Origin: Acidobacteriota bacterium | Lineage (GTDB): Bacteria > Acidobacteriota > UBA890 > WLXD01 | Length of the DNA stretch: 64,000 nucleotides | Direction: 5' to 3' | NCBI GenBank assembly: GCA_029263295.1 | Contig: JAJCXT010000055.1 | Span: forward strand, 97,170 to 161,169 | Shown here: one piece after another, positions 32,869 through 43,034 of the stretch | How the letters are laid out: every line of letters starts with the position of its first letter | Numbering within the stretch: position 1 is the first letter of the stretch | Program-made: the position numbers and the translations under genes | The notes under the pieces: generated by a model | Seen by the model: only the letters and a program-made list of their open reading frames with translations | Database searches by the model: none | Told to the model about the DNA's origin: nothing

Positions 32869-35800
32869 ATGCGACTGTTTGTCTCGCGCCACCCGATCAC
32901 CGCAGTCCTTCTCGCGGGGTTCGTCGCCCTTACTTCCGTTGCCCTCGCCCCGAGCGCTGCGACCGCGCAGGACGACCCCAACCAGACCATCGAGCCGGCC
33001 CATCTCGCTGAGCTCAGCTATCGCATGGTCGGCCCCTATCGCGGCGGACGCGCCACTGCGCTGAACGGCGTTGCCGACGAGCCGCACACGTTCTACATGG
33101 GCTCGACTGGCGGCGGCGTCTGGCGCACCGAGGATGCCGGCGCAACCTGGAACAACCTCACCGATGGTCAGATCGCTGCCGGCGGCATCGGCGCGATCGG
33201 CGTCGCTCCATCTGACGCCAACGTGCTCTACGTCGGCACGGGCTCGGCGTGTCTACGAGGCAACGTGTCGCCTGGAATCGGCGCTTACAAATCGACCGAC
33301 GCCGGCGCCACCTGGAACTTCATGGGACTTCCCAACGCCGGTCAGATCGGCAAGATTCTCGTGCACCCGAACGACCCCGACACGCTCTGGGTGGCGGCGC
33401 TGGGCAACGCCTTCGGCGCGAACGAAGAGCGCGGCGTGTTCAAGTCGACGGACGGCGGCAACACATGGAACAAGGTGCTCTATCTCGACGAGCGTACCGG
33501 TGTGGTGGACCTGTCGATGCACCCCACCAATCCGCGGGTGCTGTACGCCGGCGCCTGGGGCGGCGAGCGCAAGCCCTGGTCGCTGCTTTCGGGCAGCACG
33601 CTCGGCGGTGTCTACAAGAGCACCGACGGCGGCGAGACCTGGAACAAGCTCGAGAACGGACTCCCCGAAGGCATGGTTGGCAAGACGGCGATCCAGGTGT
33701 CCCCCGCCAATCCCGACCGGGTCTGGGCGCTGTTCGAGCACGAGAAGGGAGGCCTGTACCGCTCCGACGATGCCGGGGCCAGCTGGCGACTGATCAACGA
33801 CGACCATTCGCTGTGGGAGCGACCCTGGTACTACATGCACATCACGCCGGATCCGCAGGACGAGAACACAGTCTGGATTGCCAACGTGCTGCTGCAGAAG
33901 TCGATCGACGGCGGTAAGAGTTTCCTGCCTCTGGCACAGGTACACCCCGACAACCACGGCGTCTGGATCAACCCGAACGACTCGAATCTCCTGCTCAACG
34001 TCAACGATGGCGGTGGCGCCGTGAGTCTCAGCGGCGGCAACAGCTGGTCGACGCTGCGCAATCAGCCGACCGCGGAGATCTACCGCGTTGCCGTGGACAA
34101 CCAGTTCCCGTACCGGCTGTACGGTTCGCAGCAGGACAACACGACGATCTCGGTGCCAAGCCGGCTACCGTCGGGGATGGTCTCCGACTTCGAGGACGAG
34201 TTTCAGTTTGGCGGCTGCGAGAGTGGCCACATGGCGGTCGATCCGCGCGACCCGAACATCATCTACGCCGGCTGCTACGGCGGCACGATCACGCGCTTCG
34301 ACCGCCGCACCGGGCAGTCGCGCGACATCATCGCCTGGCCGCAGCTGCAGCTCGCGCAAGCGCGCGAAGAGCTGCGCTACCGGTTCCAGTGGAACGCTCC
34401 GATCCGGATCTCGCCGCACGACAGCAGCATCCTGTACCACGCGGCGCAGAAGGTACTGCGCTCGAGCAACGAAGGGCAGAGCTGGGTCGAGATCAGCCCC
34501 GACCTGAGCACCAACGACCCTGAACATCAGGGTTATGCGGGCGGACCCATCACCCGCGATGGCACGGGCGTGGAGATCTACGGCACGGTGTTCGCTCTCG
34601 AAGAGTCGCCGCACACCGCGGGCACGCTGTGGGCGGGCTCGGATGATGGCCGACTCCATGTTTCGACCGATGCGGGAGAGTCGTGGAGCGAGATCACGCC
34701 GCCAGACCTGCCCGAGGGCACCACGATCAACTCGATCGATCTATCGCGCCATCAGGACGGGCGCGCGACGATAGCAGGCTATCGCTACCGAGAGGCAGAC
34801 CGGGCGCCGCACATCTTTGCCACCGACGACTTCGGCGCTACGTGGCGCAACCTCGCCGACGGCACGAACGGCATCCCCGCGGATCACTTCGTGCGGGTGG
34901 TTCGCGAAGATCCGGACCGCCGTGGGCTGCTGTATGCCGGCACCGAGTACGGCATGTACATCTCTTTCGACGATGGCGCCCACTGGCAATCTCTGCAGCT
35001 GAACATGCCGGTCACACCGGTGACCGACATCCAGGTACACGAGCAGGACCTCGTCATCTCGACCCAGGGCCGTTCGTTCTGGATCCTCGACGATCTGACG
35101 CCGCTGCATCAGCTAACCGACGCCGCGCTGGCCGCGGCCGCCACGCTGCACCCGCCGCGCGACACCCACCGGGTTCACTCCGGTGGGTTCTCGATTTCCG
35201 ACGGCTATCGCGCCCAGGACGCGCCCGCGGGCGCTTTCCTCTCGTACACCCTGAGCGTCGACCAGGAGGATCTCGTCAAGCTCGAGATCCTCGACGGCGA
35301 GGGCACGATGATCCAGACCTTCAGCAGCGCAACTCCGCCGCCGCTGCCGATACCGGAGTCATTCCGGATCCTCGCCGAGATCTTCGGTATCCCTCTGGGG
35401 CAACCGCAGTTGAGCGCTGCGCTCGGCACCCACCGCGTGCTGTGGAATCTGCGGGCAATGCCGCCCATGCTGCCGCCGGGGGCGGTGATCTTCGGGTTCC
35501 CCGCGGGACCGCTGGTACCGCCAGGCTCCTACATCGCGCGCCTGAGTATCGGTGAGGACGTACAGGAGGAGAACTTCCGGGTCTTGGCCGACCCGCGCGG
35601 AGATGCCACGCAGGACGACTTCGAGCGCCAGTTCGAGTTTCTCCAGGCTGTTGCCGGCGGCATCGCGGAACTGGGCCAGAACCTCACCAAGCTGCGCTCG
35701 GCCCGGACGCAGGTTACGGTCGTGGCCGGCCAGATTGCCGGCGCGGAGATCGACGCTGAGATCCAGAGCGACGTAGCCGCCGCCGCTGAGTCACTCGCAG

Positions 35801-36090
35801 CCCAGCTGACCGCAATCGAGGATCAACTGGTGCAGACCAAGAGCCGCTCTTTCGAGGATCCGCTCAACTACCCGGGCAAGCTCACGGCGATGCTCGCGAA
35901 CGTCCAAGCGTCGGCCAACTCCGGGTCGGACGCGCCGCCGACGGACGGCGCGCTGGCGTTCTTCGCGCAACTCCAGGAGCAGGCAGCCGGTATCTACGCC
36001 GAGCTGCAAGCGCTCCTGGACGACGAAGTGCCCGCCTTCAACGCGCTGGTAGCTGACATCGACCGGCCGGCCGTAGTCATCTCGCAGTAG
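32869..36090 (+). CDS. Large exported VPS10/BNR-type propeller protein
   Basis: The 1073-residue protein has a signal peptide (VLLAGFVALTSVALAPSAATAQ). Many Asp-box/VPS10-like repeats follow (RTEDAGATWNNL, KSTDAGATWNF, KSTDGGNTWNK, KSTDGGETWNK, RSDDAGASWR, SSNEGQSW, STDAGESWSE), consistent with two propellers in residues ~40-770. The C-terminal ~250 residues contain a beta-rich domain and a helical end. Such proteins are common and uncharacterised in Acidobacteriota and Gemmatimonadota. CGGAGG precedes the ATG. It is convergent with the UnbV gene, overlapping by 14 nt. A periplasmic or surface binding role is likely. Confidence 0.85.
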   Translation: MRLFVSRHPITAVLLAGFVALTSVALAPSAATAQDDPNQTIEPAHLAELSYRMVGPYRGGRATALNGVADEPHTFYMGSTGGGVWRTEDAGATWNNLTDGQIAAGGIGAIGVAPSDANVLYVGTGSACLRGNVSPGIGAYKSTDAGATWNFMGLPNAGQIGKILVHPNDPDTLWVAALGNAFGANEERGVFKSTDGGNTWNKVLYLDERTGVVDLSMHPTNPRVLYAGAWGGERKPWSLLSGSTLGGVYKSTDGGETWNKLENGLPEGMVGKTAIQVSPANPDRVWALFEHEKGGLYRSDDAGASWRLINDDHSLWERPWYYMHITPDPQDENTVWIANVLLQKSIDGGKSFLPLAQVHPDNHGVWINPNDSNLLLNVNDGGGAVSLSGGNSWSTLRNQPTAEIYRVAVDNQFPYRLYGSQQDNTTISVPSRLPSGMVSDFEDEFQFGGCESGHMAVDPRDPNIIYAGCYGGTITRFDRRTGQSRDIIAWPQLQLAQAREELRYRFQWNAPIRISPHDSSILYHAAQKVLRSSNEGQSWVEISPDLSTNDPEHQGYAGGPITRDGTGVEIYGTVFALEESPHTAGTLWAGSDDGRLHVSTDAGESWSEITPPDLPEGTTINSIDLSRHQDGRATIAGYRYREADRAPHIFATDDFGATWRNLADGTNGIPADHFVRVVREDPDRRGLLYAGTEYGMYISFDDGAHWQSLQLNMPVTPVTDIQVHEQDLVISTQGRSFWILDDLTPLHQLTDAALAAAATLHPPRDTHRVHSGGFSISDGYRAQDAPAGAFLSYTLSVDQEDLVKLEILDGEGTMIQTFSSATPPPLPIPESFRILAEIFGIPLGQPQLSAALGTHRVLWNLRAMPPMLPPGAVIFGFPAGPLVPPGSYIARLSIGEDVQEENFRVLADPRGDATQDDFERQFEFLQAVAGGIAELGQNLTKLRSARTQVTVVAGQIAGAEIDAEIQSDVAAAAESLAAQLTAIEDQLVQTKSRSFEDPLNYPGKLTAMLANVQASANSGSDAPPTDGALAFFAQLQEQAAGIYAELQALLDDEVPAFNALVADIDRPAVVISQ

Positions 36091-38020
36091 CAGTTCTAAT
36101 CAGGCCACCGGACACGACTGGCGCCCGCCCCTGGATGAGCAACACTCGTGCGGTCGCAGGCAGGGTACCCAGGTCCTCGCGCTGCCCATCGGGCCAGCGA
36201 ACCTCGACGTGCGCGCGGGTGGCCAGGCCGAGGCCCGCGACCACATCGAGGAGACTCTGCGAGGCGAACGAGGAGCCGATCTTCACCGGATGGCGCTGCG
36301 GGTAACCTGCCACGCCGTCCACCGGCGACGCACAGTCCGCCGCGTGGCACGGCGTGATCAGAACCTCGGCGCCGACAGCGTCGCGACTCGAAGTCCTTCC
36401 GCGCAGCCTCAAGGTGATCGAGTTACCAGCGTCGGACACGTTACGCAGGAGCTCGGCACGATCATTGACGTTGGTGACGGCAAGATCGAGACGACCGTCG
36501 GCGTCGTAGTCCGCGACCGCCATGCCGCGAGAGACGCGGCGGCGATTGATCGCCTCGCCCGCACCCGCGGAGGTGTCGATGAAGAGCGTTCCCGCTGGCA
36601 ACCACGACGGTGCCGGAGCGCCCGGGCCTGGAGGCAGCAGCTCGCCATCCCGTTCGGCGGCCGCGCGTAGCGCGCCGAGCTGATTCGTCAACACCTGGTT
36701 CGGCTGCCGGTAGTCGTCGGCGAACTCGAGAATGTGCCCGTTGGCCACGCTCACGTCGAGATCACCATCAGCATCGTAGTCGGCCAGTACGACGCCAAAG
36801 CCGAGCAATGAACGGCTCGTGGTACCCAACCCCACGGCGTAGGTCTCGTCGACGTAGAAACCCGGCGCAATGCTGCGGTAGAGGTTGTATGGCTCATCTT
36901 CGAAGTTCGTCACCACGATCTCGAACGTCCCGTTGCCGTCTACATCACCAAAGTCGATGCCCATTCCCGCCTGCGGCTGGCCCGTGTCCCCGACGCCCAG
37001 ACCGGTCATTTCGCCGCTCTCCTCGAACCTGTCGCCGCGGTTGAAGTAGGCGAAGTTCGGGGTGGTGTCATTGGCGACGTAGACATCGAGCCGCCCGTCC
37101 GCGTCGAGATCCATGATCGTAACGGCCAGACCCTTGCCGTCGATATCGCGCGCGCCCACCAGCGCCTCCGACCGATCGATGAAGGTACCGTCGCCGCGGC
37201 TGGTGTAGAGGGTGTCCTTCTGACCGTCGAAGATCGCCGGGTGGCAGTAGTCGATGATTCCGCGCACGCGATCCTCGCAAACCACCGCCGTCGCCAGTTC
37301 GTAGCGCACGTAGTTCACCGCGAACAAGTCCAGCCAGCCATCGCCGTCGAAGTCTGCCCAGCCGGAACTGAAAGTCAGCCTTGGGTCGTCCACTCCGGCC
37401 GCGGAACTGACGTTGCTGAACGTCCCGTCGCCGTTGTTGCGGTAGAGGGCATTTGCCCCCCAGTTGCCCACGAAGATGTCCGGGTAGCCATCGTTGTCAT
37501 AATCGGCCACCGACACACCCTTGCCATAGCCGGGGTCAGCTGCCGCGCCCGGGATCGCTGCGAAGGTACCGTCCGGACGCTGTCGCAGGAGTTCGTTCGC
37601 GCCGGTGCCCGCCTCGGCCTCGGCAGGCGTCGAGCCGTCGGGCAGCGGGCCGCTTTCCACCAGGTACAGGTCGGCCCGGCCGTCCTGGTCGTAGTCGAGC
37701 CAGGCCACGCCGGCGCCCATGGTCTGGGGCAGGTGTCGTCGCTCGGTGCCGCCGTGGTGATGGCGGAAGCTCACGCCGGCCGCCGCACTGACGTCTTCGA
37801 AGCGAATCGTCGTCTGCTGGGCGGCGGCTTCGTTCGCGTGCGGCCACGTCACGGCCGCAAGGAAGAGCGCGGGCAGCAACGCCGCCACCGGCCATCGCTG
37901 TCGCGTAGTCCGTCGGGGCAATGTCGTGAGTCTGAACGTCCAGGCCGGGCCTGGCCGCGAGTCGTGCACGCCAGGGTCAGAGAATGTCCTGCCCAGCGTG
38001 CGGAGGAGCGGTGAACACAA
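36077..38020 (-). CDS. Exported FG-GAP/ASPIC-UnbV (CRTAC1-like) protein
   Basis: The 647-residue protein has a hydrophobic signal (VAALLPALFLAAVTWP). It has many FG-GAP/VCBS calcium repeats (LDYDQDGRADLYLV, ADYDNDGYPDIFVGNWG, DLDADGRLDVYVANDT, ADYDADGDLDVSVANG, ADYDADGRLDLAVTN) and a C-terminal ASPIC/UnbV domain (AHVEVRWPDGQREDLGTLPA). CRTAC1-type proteins are exported and calcium-binding. The start is uncertain: TTG at 38020 opens the frame, but the hydrophobic segment starts ~45 residues in. It is convergent with the VPS10-like gene. Confidence 0.87.
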   Translation of the reverse strand: MCSPLLRTLGRTFSDPGVHDSRPGPAWTFRLTTLPRRTTRQRWPVAALLPALFLAAVTWPHANEAAAQQTTIRFEDVSAAAGVSFRHHHGGTERRHLPQTMGAGVAWLDYDQDGRADLYLVESGPLPDGSTPAEAEAGTGANELLRQRPDGTFAAIPGAAADPGYGKGVSVADYDNDGYPDIFVGNWGANALYRNNGDGTFSNVSSAAGVDDPRLTFSSGWADFDGDGWLDLFAVNYVRYELATAVVCEDRVRGIIDYCHPAIFDGQKDTLYTSRGDGTFIDRSEALVGARDIDGKGLAVTIMDLDADGRLDVYVANDTTPNFAYFNRGDRFEESGEMTGLGVGDTGQPQAGMGIDFGDVDGNGTFEIVVTNFEDEPYNLYRSIAPGFYVDETYAVGLGTTSRSLLGFGVVLADYDADGDLDVSVANGHILEFADDYRQPNQVLTNQLGALRAAAERDGELLPPGPGAPAPSWLPAGTLFIDTSAGAGEAINRRRVSRGMAVADYDADGRLDLAVTNVNDRAELLRNVSDAGNSITLRLRGRTSSRDAVGAEVLITPCHAADCASPVDGVAGYPQRHPVKIGSSFASQSLLDVVAGLGLATRAHVEVRWPDGQREDLGTLPATARVLLIQGRAPVVSGGLIRTATAR

Positions 38021-38123
38021 CGAGAGTCAGCATAGCGCAATCGACTCGGCTTCTGTCGCCTGGTAGCGCCGGTCACGAACCCACCGCCTGTCGCGAGGCC
38101 CATCAGACTCTAACCACGGGCTG

Positions 38124-39821
38124 CTAGTAGCGAACTCGCGTCACGGTCGTGCCCCAGACACAGGAGAAGCCGCCGAACACCAACTTGCCCTGCTCTCCCG
38201 CAATCCACACGTCCTCGGTCTCCGGGTCCGGGGCCAGGCCGACGTAGTCCCCGGAGCGCACACGGATGGCAACGCCTCCGTCGGGGAGCGGCACGAGTTG
38301 CTGGTTCTGCAACGTGCACTCGCCATTCTGGGCAGCCCGCACTCGATCGAACCCCTTGCGCGCCGCGATCCGCACCGCGTCACCGTCCTTCATTCCCGAG
38401 TAGCTGACGCCGAGGAGCTTCGTGTCGCCGCTGCGCTGAAACGCCACCACGACCGCGCCGCCCGGTGTGACCACCACCCCCGGCCACCAGTAATGCTCGC
38501 GCTTCTTGCCGAGTGTCTGCTCGAAATCGATCGCCGCTTCTTTCTCGCCCACATCCACTCGTGCTACACGCACACACGACTGCGTCGTGGAACTACCTCT
38601 CACCACGCAACCGGTCGCGTGCGTGAACCACAACCGCCCATGGCGATAGACGGCCTGCTGCATGACGCGAGCATCACCGGTGTCGATTTCCTCGCTGCCA
38701 CCTTTCTGCGTCGCGGTCGGCGGGATCGTGTAGCTGTCACGAGCAGCGAACGTCTCCCGTGACAGGCGTGGCTTCGCCCCCCCGCTCTTCTTCTTGGCGG
38801 CGATTCGAAACAGCGTGTAGGTATCGCCCCCGAGAACGTCCGTGCTCACCGCGTAGAGCGGATTGCCCGGGAACCCCGTCGGTTCGTAGTGCTGCACCGG
38901 CTGCGGGTTGAACTCAGCGGTGTCGTTGAGCCCGAGATTGAACTTGAAGAATTTGGCGCTCGGGCACTGTCCTGCGTTATCTACCAGCGCGGTCTTGTCG
39001 ACAACGAACAGGCGCGACCGCAATGAGAAGCCGGAAAACGGGAAGTTGTTGGTGTGGAACGCGAGCCAGCGCTCGTTCATTCCCAGCCCCGGGTAGTCGC
39101 CCCAGGTGTTGCCCTTCTTCGTGCTGATTGCGTAGTTGCACCAATCTGTTTCGCCGAGACCCGCTGGGCGGGCGCTACGCGAGACTGACAGATAGGCACG
39201 CGAGAAGGTGCCTCCGTTGAAGTCGATCGCGAGCATGAGGAGGAAGAACCGTTCCGACATCGCGTCGTAGTACAGCTTCGGATCGGTGATCGAGGCGGCG
39301 GATGACCCGCCCGACGCCACCAGACCGAAGTGCTCGTGCAGTGTTTGCTCCGCCAGGCCGTTGCCCTGCCGATCCGTGAGGCGCACGGCCAGGTTCACGG
39401 CCTCAATCACGTTGTCCGGGCCTACTGCGAGCGTCGTGTCGGGCGGTGAGGCGCTCAAACCAATTTCGCCCTGCGTTATGCCTTCGAAGCTCTCTTCGAT
39501 GCCGGGCGCCCGGGCAGTCTCGGCATCGGCCAGCTCGTGTGCGAGCGGCGCACGCGGGTCTGTTCTCGCCTCAACCTTCAAGCGTTCCCAGGTCTCCGGA
39601 TCTACACCGGTTCGCTCCCACGGAATATCGATCGGCCGGTCCTGGCGACGCTCCGAGGGCAGCTGGCGAGCGTGGCAGCAGGCCGCTACCTCTTCGACGT
39701 CATCGGCTTCGACTCCCTCCCCGGCCAGCTGGGCGTACAGCGGCGTTGGCATCGCCCCCGCACCGAAAACGAGCCCGCTGAGAAGCACCGAGAGCAGTGT
39801 ACAAGCGAAGTGTCTACCCAC
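38124..39821 (-). CDS. Exported sialidase-fold-like protein (paralog of the 52.6-54.4 kb gene)
   Basis: The 565-residue protein has a signal peptide (LLSVLLSGLVFGAGAMPTPLYAQ). Its mature part includes SPPDTTLAVGPDNVIEAVN, then GNTWGDYPGLGMNERWLAF and ARVMQQAVYRHGRLWFTHA. It resembles the protein at 52578-54401, which shares the PDTxLAVG and GGRLW/HGRLW motifs. The repeats fit a propeller, but no catalytic triad is evident. The GTG start at 39821 has AAGGA 7 nt upstream. It stands alone between the UnbV gene and the coiled-coil gene. Function unknown. Confidence 0.7.
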   Translation of the reverse strand: MGRHFACTLLSVLLSGLVFGAGAMPTPLYAQLAGEGVEADDVEEVAACCHARQLPSERRQDRPIDIPWERTGVDPETWERLKVEARTDPRAPLAHELADAETARAPGIEESFEGITQGEIGLSASPPDTTLAVGPDNVIEAVNLAVRLTDRQGNGLAEQTLHEHFGLVASGGSSAASITDPKLYYDAMSERFFLLMLAIDFNGGTFSRAYLSVSRSARPAGLGETDWCNYAISTKKGNTWGDYPGLGMNERWLAFHTNNFPFSGFSLRSRLFVVDKTALVDNAGQCPSAKFFKFNLGLNDTAEFNPQPVQHYEPTGFPGNPLYAVSTDVLGGDTYTLFRIAAKKKSGGAKPRLSRETFAARDSYTIPPTATQKGGSEEIDTGDARVMQQAVYRHGRLWFTHATGCVVRGSSTTQSCVRVARVDVGEKEAAIDFEQTLGKKREHYWWPGVVVTPGGAVVVAFQRSGDTKLLGVSYSGMKDGDAVRIAARKGFDRVRAAQNGECTLQNQQLVPLPDGGVAIRVRSGDYVGLAPDPETEDVWIAGEQGKLVFGGFSCVWGTTVTRVRY

Positions 39822-40030
39822 GTGCCGTTCCTTCGTCTTTGGGCGTTACGGATCATCCACGACGTCTGTCCGCTCACCCTACCGCAAACCATGCGGCCTG
39901 TGTCCGACTCTGGCCAGCGCTGACCATGTTCCCTGCACGTCGATCTCGCGACCGTGGCCAAGCTCGGGAATACTGGTTGGGAATCGCCAGAGTTCCTGCG
40001 CACGCGCACGCGCGCCACCACCGAGATCGC

Positions 40031-42136
40031 ATGCTTTCACCTGTTCTCACGGTCACGGTCAGCCTCGTGCTCGTAGCCGCAATCGGCTACGTGGTCGGCC
40101 TGCTCCGCGGTCGTCGCCTCAGCGCCAAGGAACGGGCCGAGGGCGCTCGACGTCGACTCGCCGAGGCCGACCTCCAGGCAGCACGCGACGCGCACGAACA
40201 GCAGCGCGAACGCCTCGACCGCGCCGAGACCAAACGCGCACGGGCGGTGGCCGAGTGCGAGTCCCTGCGCGCCAAGATCACGGCGCTCCGCACAGAGGCG
40301 GATGCGGAACGGGCAAGCCTCACGGCCGAATGCGACTCTCTGCGAACCCGGGGCGCCGCCGCCCGCGAGGAAGTCTCCGCCGCGCGCGCAACCTCGACGA
40401 CCGAACGCGACACTCTGCGGGCCGCCACGGATACCGCGCGCGCCGAACTGGAGCGCGCAGCTCGCCAGCTCCAGCTCCGTGACGACCAACTCGATCACAC
40501 GCGGCGACAGCTGGAAACCACAAAGGCGGAACTGGCCGAGTCGCTGATCACGGAGGACCCGTCGCCCAGCGCTGCCGTCGAGCGTGTACAAGAGCGTCTG
40601 CGCGAACGTGACGAGCGCATCGCACGGCTGCGCGGCGACTTTCGCGAATTGGAGGAGCGCTACTCGAGTCAGGTGCGGGAGCGAGACACCGAGTTGGCCG
40701 GAGCTCGACGCTCGGCCGACGAACACGCTGCAGAACTCGAAGATGCGCGGGCAGCTCTCGCGCGAGCGCGCACCCAACTCGACGAACGTCGCGGAGAACT
40801 CAGCGCTGCGCGGGCAGCCGCGAGCAGCGCCGGCGCCAAGCACGAAGAGATTGAACATGACCGCGATGGCCTGCGTAATGAGCTCGAGACAGCGCAGTCA
40901 GCGTTGGCCGCCTCCCGTCAGGAGACCGCCGAGCTCGAGCAGGGCTACAGCGGCCAAATCGAGCAGCGCGCCGCGCACAGCGATGAACTTCAGGCCGCGC
41001 GGCAGCGCGCGGAGGAACGCTGTGCTGAGCTTCAGGAGCACCTGCAAGAACGCGGCCAGAAGCTGGAGAACGCACTGACCGCGCGCGGAGAGATCGAGCG
41101 TCAAACATCCGAACGGGAGCAACGCTCCGGAACGATTCAGACGGAGTTGCGCGAGGCGCTGCAACACGCCGAGGCGGAGCGCATCTCCACGAACGCGATG
41201 CTGGCGGAGGTTAGCGCCGCCGAACAGCAGGCGCTGGCCGAGGCCGAGTCGGTGCGCGGTCAACTCGCCCAGACGTCGGAGGGACTGGTTGAGAAGGAGA
41301 ACGCCCTCGTCAGCCTGCAGCGCGAGCATGATGAACAGGCCGAAGAAGCGGAACGCAAAGCGAAAGAGCGAGCCCTCGAGATCGACCACCTGACCCGCAC
41401 GATCGCCTCGCGAACCTCCGCCCTCGCGCACGAGCAGACGGCGACGCAAACGGCCACCGCGCGCGGCGACGCCCTGCAGCAAGCGCTCGACGCCGAGCAG
41501 ACGCTCGCGCAGGCAGCGCAAGATACGGTGTCCCTGCAGGAGGAGTCGCTGCAACAGACTCGGGGTGAACTGAATCATCAGACCGTCGCGCTCGAGGCCG
41601 CACGTGGTGACTTGATCGACTCCGAGAGCCGGGCCGAGCGACGCCTCCGTGAGCGCACCCTGGAAGCCGAGCGCGTTACCACGCTGCTACATAGCCGCGA
41701 GGACGAGCTCGAGCGAGCGACGAGGCTCGCCACCGCGTTGCAGGAACAAACGAAGCAAGAGGCCGAACGGTGTGCAACCCGCGATCAGCGCATCTCGGTG
41801 CTCGAAGGAGAACAGCGACGTCTCCTCGACGGCCGCGACCGCGTTCTTCGCGAGCTCCACGATCGCGAGCAGCAGGTGCGTCAACTACGCGCGCTAGTGC
41901 AGGCCGCTCCTACCGACAAAGACGACCTCGAGGTGATCGATGGCATCGGCCCCTCGATCGCGACGCTGTTGAGATCCCTCGGCATTCACTCCTACCGCGA
42001 AATCGCGGCCTGGGACGAGCGCACGATGGACTGGCTGGCCACGCGGGAACCGCAGCTCAAAGGACGGCTGCGTAGTGCTTGGGTCGAGGCGGCCCGCGCA
42101 GCACACGCGGACAAGTACGATCAGCCGCCCGACTGA
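40031..42136 (+). CDS. Membrane-anchored long coiled coil with C-terminal helix-hairpin-helix
   Basis: The 701-residue protein has an N-terminal TM helix (LTVTVSLVLVAAIGYVVGLL, ~4-24). About 580 residues of Glu/Arg/Ala heptads (coiled coil) follow. The C-terminal ~65-residue domain starts DDLEVIDGIGPSIATLLRSLG and is a helix-hairpin-helix of the kind that binds DNA or protein. The layout resembles a tethered rod with a nucleic-acid-binding tip. I chose ATG 40031 because the TM segment follows; the frame is open upstream without a ribosome site. It is convergent with the exonuclease gene, overlapping by 16 nt. A role linking chromosome and envelope is inference. Confidence 0.72.
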   Translation: MLSPVLTVTVSLVLVAAIGYVVGLLRGRRLSAKERAEGARRRLAEADLQAARDAHEQQRERLDRAETKRARAVAECESLRAKITALRTEADAERASLTAECDSLRTRGAAAREEVSAARATSTTERDTLRAATDTARAELERAARQLQLRDDQLDHTRRQLETTKAELAESLITEDPSPSAAVERVQERLRERDERIARLRGDFRELEERYSSQVRERDTELAGARRSADEHAAELEDARAALARARTQLDERRGELSAARAAASSAGAKHEEIEHDRDGLRNELETAQSALAASRQETAELEQGYSGQIEQRAAHSDELQAARQRAEERCAELQEHLQERGQKLENALTARGEIERQTSEREQRSGTIQTELREALQHAEAERISTNAMLAEVSAAEQQALAEAESVRGQLAQTSEGLVEKENALVSLQREHDEQAEEAERKAKERALEIDHLTRTIASRTSALAHEQTATQTATARGDALQQALDAEQTLAQAAQDTVSLQEESLQQTRGELNHQTVALEAARGDLIDSESRAERRLRERTLEAERVTTLLHSREDELERATRLATALQEQTKQEAERCATRDQRISVLEGEQRRLLDGRDRVLRELHDREQQVRQLRALVQAAPTDKDDLEVIDGIGPSIATLLRSLGIHSYREIAAWDERTMDWLATREPQLKGRLRSAWVEAARAAHADKYDQPPD

Positions 42137-43014
42137 AGCCCGCGTTCAGCGGCGAGCCGTAGTGCTCGCTGCGCCAGTTCCGGTGCGGCAAGCCGCTGGG
42201 CAACTTCCGCGAACTTCGCGGTAGGTCCGCGCCAACGTAGCGACTCGGCGCCATCGATCGACACCGCGTCTGTGCGGAGCACCGCCAGTTCGCGGAACAG
42301 CACCGCGTCTCCCCAGCTCTCGCGCAGGGCCTCTGCCAATCGCGCCGCGCCGCGCACCTTCACCGTCCACTCCGCCGCGTCGTGCGGAATCTGTTCGAGG
42401 AAACCGTAGTGGCCCAACACCGTGGCGGTGGACTTGGCGCCCCAGCCGCGCACACCCGGGAAGCCATCGGCGCTATCGCCGACGAGCGCCAGGTAGTCGG
42501 GAATGGCACAGGGAGGAACGCCGAAACGTTTCTCGATGGCATCCGCGTCCCGAATCTCGCCAGCGCGTCGATCGAACTGCACTACGCGATCACCGACCAC
42601 GCACTGAGCTAGGTCCTTGTCTGGCGTGCAGAGATAAATGCGCTCGACGTCCGGGTCGGCCGTGAGCTTGGCTGCCGCCGCCGCCATCGCGTCGTCGGCC
42701 TCGAACTCCACCATGCCCCATACGAGAATCCCCATCGCCCGCAACGCATCCTCCAGAGGGTGGAACTGCGTCGCCAACTCAGGTTCGAGACCCTCGCCAT
42801 GCTTGTAGCTGTGCCAGAGGTCGTTGCGAAAAGACTCCACGACGTGATCCGTCGCAACGGCGACATGGGTAGCACCGTCACGCAACAGAGCAAGCACGGA
42901 GCTGACCACGCCCCGCACGGCACCAATCTCGTTGCCGTCGGCATCCTGACGACGTGGCACGGCGTAGAAATGCCGGAACAACTCGTACGTGCCATCTACC
43001 AGGTGAATGTTCAC
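42121..43014 (-). CDS. 5'-3' exonuclease / flap endonuclease (standalone)
   Basis: The 297-residue protein has the FEN/PolA-N fold: metal-binding acids in HLVDGTYELFRHFYA (N-terminus), VEFEADDAMA and CTPDKDL, then the helix-3-turn-helix motif with VGDSADGFPGVRGWGAKSTA. No polymerase domain follows, so it resembles the standalone ExoIX/Xni group. It cuts 5' flaps or RNA primers. The GTG at 43014 is favoured because HLVDGT must lie at the extreme N-terminus. It begins 20 nt after the GcvT-like gene and is probably its operon partner, an odd pairing of repair and one-carbon genes. Confidence 0.85.
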   Translation of the reverse strand: MNIHLVDGTYELFRHFYAVPRRQDADGNEIGAVRGVVSSVLALLRDGATHVAVATDHVVESFRNDLWHSYKHGEGLEPELATQFHPLEDALRAMGILVWGMVEFEADDAMAAAAAKLTADPDVERIYLCTPDKDLAQCVVGDRVVQFDRRAGEIRDADAIEKRFGVPPCAIPDYLALVGDSADGFPGVRGWGAKSTATVLGHYGFLEQIPHDAAEWTVKVRGAARLAEALRESWGDAVLFRELAVLRTDAVSIDGAESLRWRGPTAKFAEVAQRLAAPELAQRALRLAAERGLQSGG

Positions 43015-43034
43015 AACGGCTCGTCGGTGGATAT

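Noticed and set aside
38035..38095. Possible seventh copy of the direct-repeat element before the UnbV gene
   Set aside because: The sequence shares GCGACAG and CTACC-like pieces, but the half-sites are 23 bp apart and do not match GKTCACCG.
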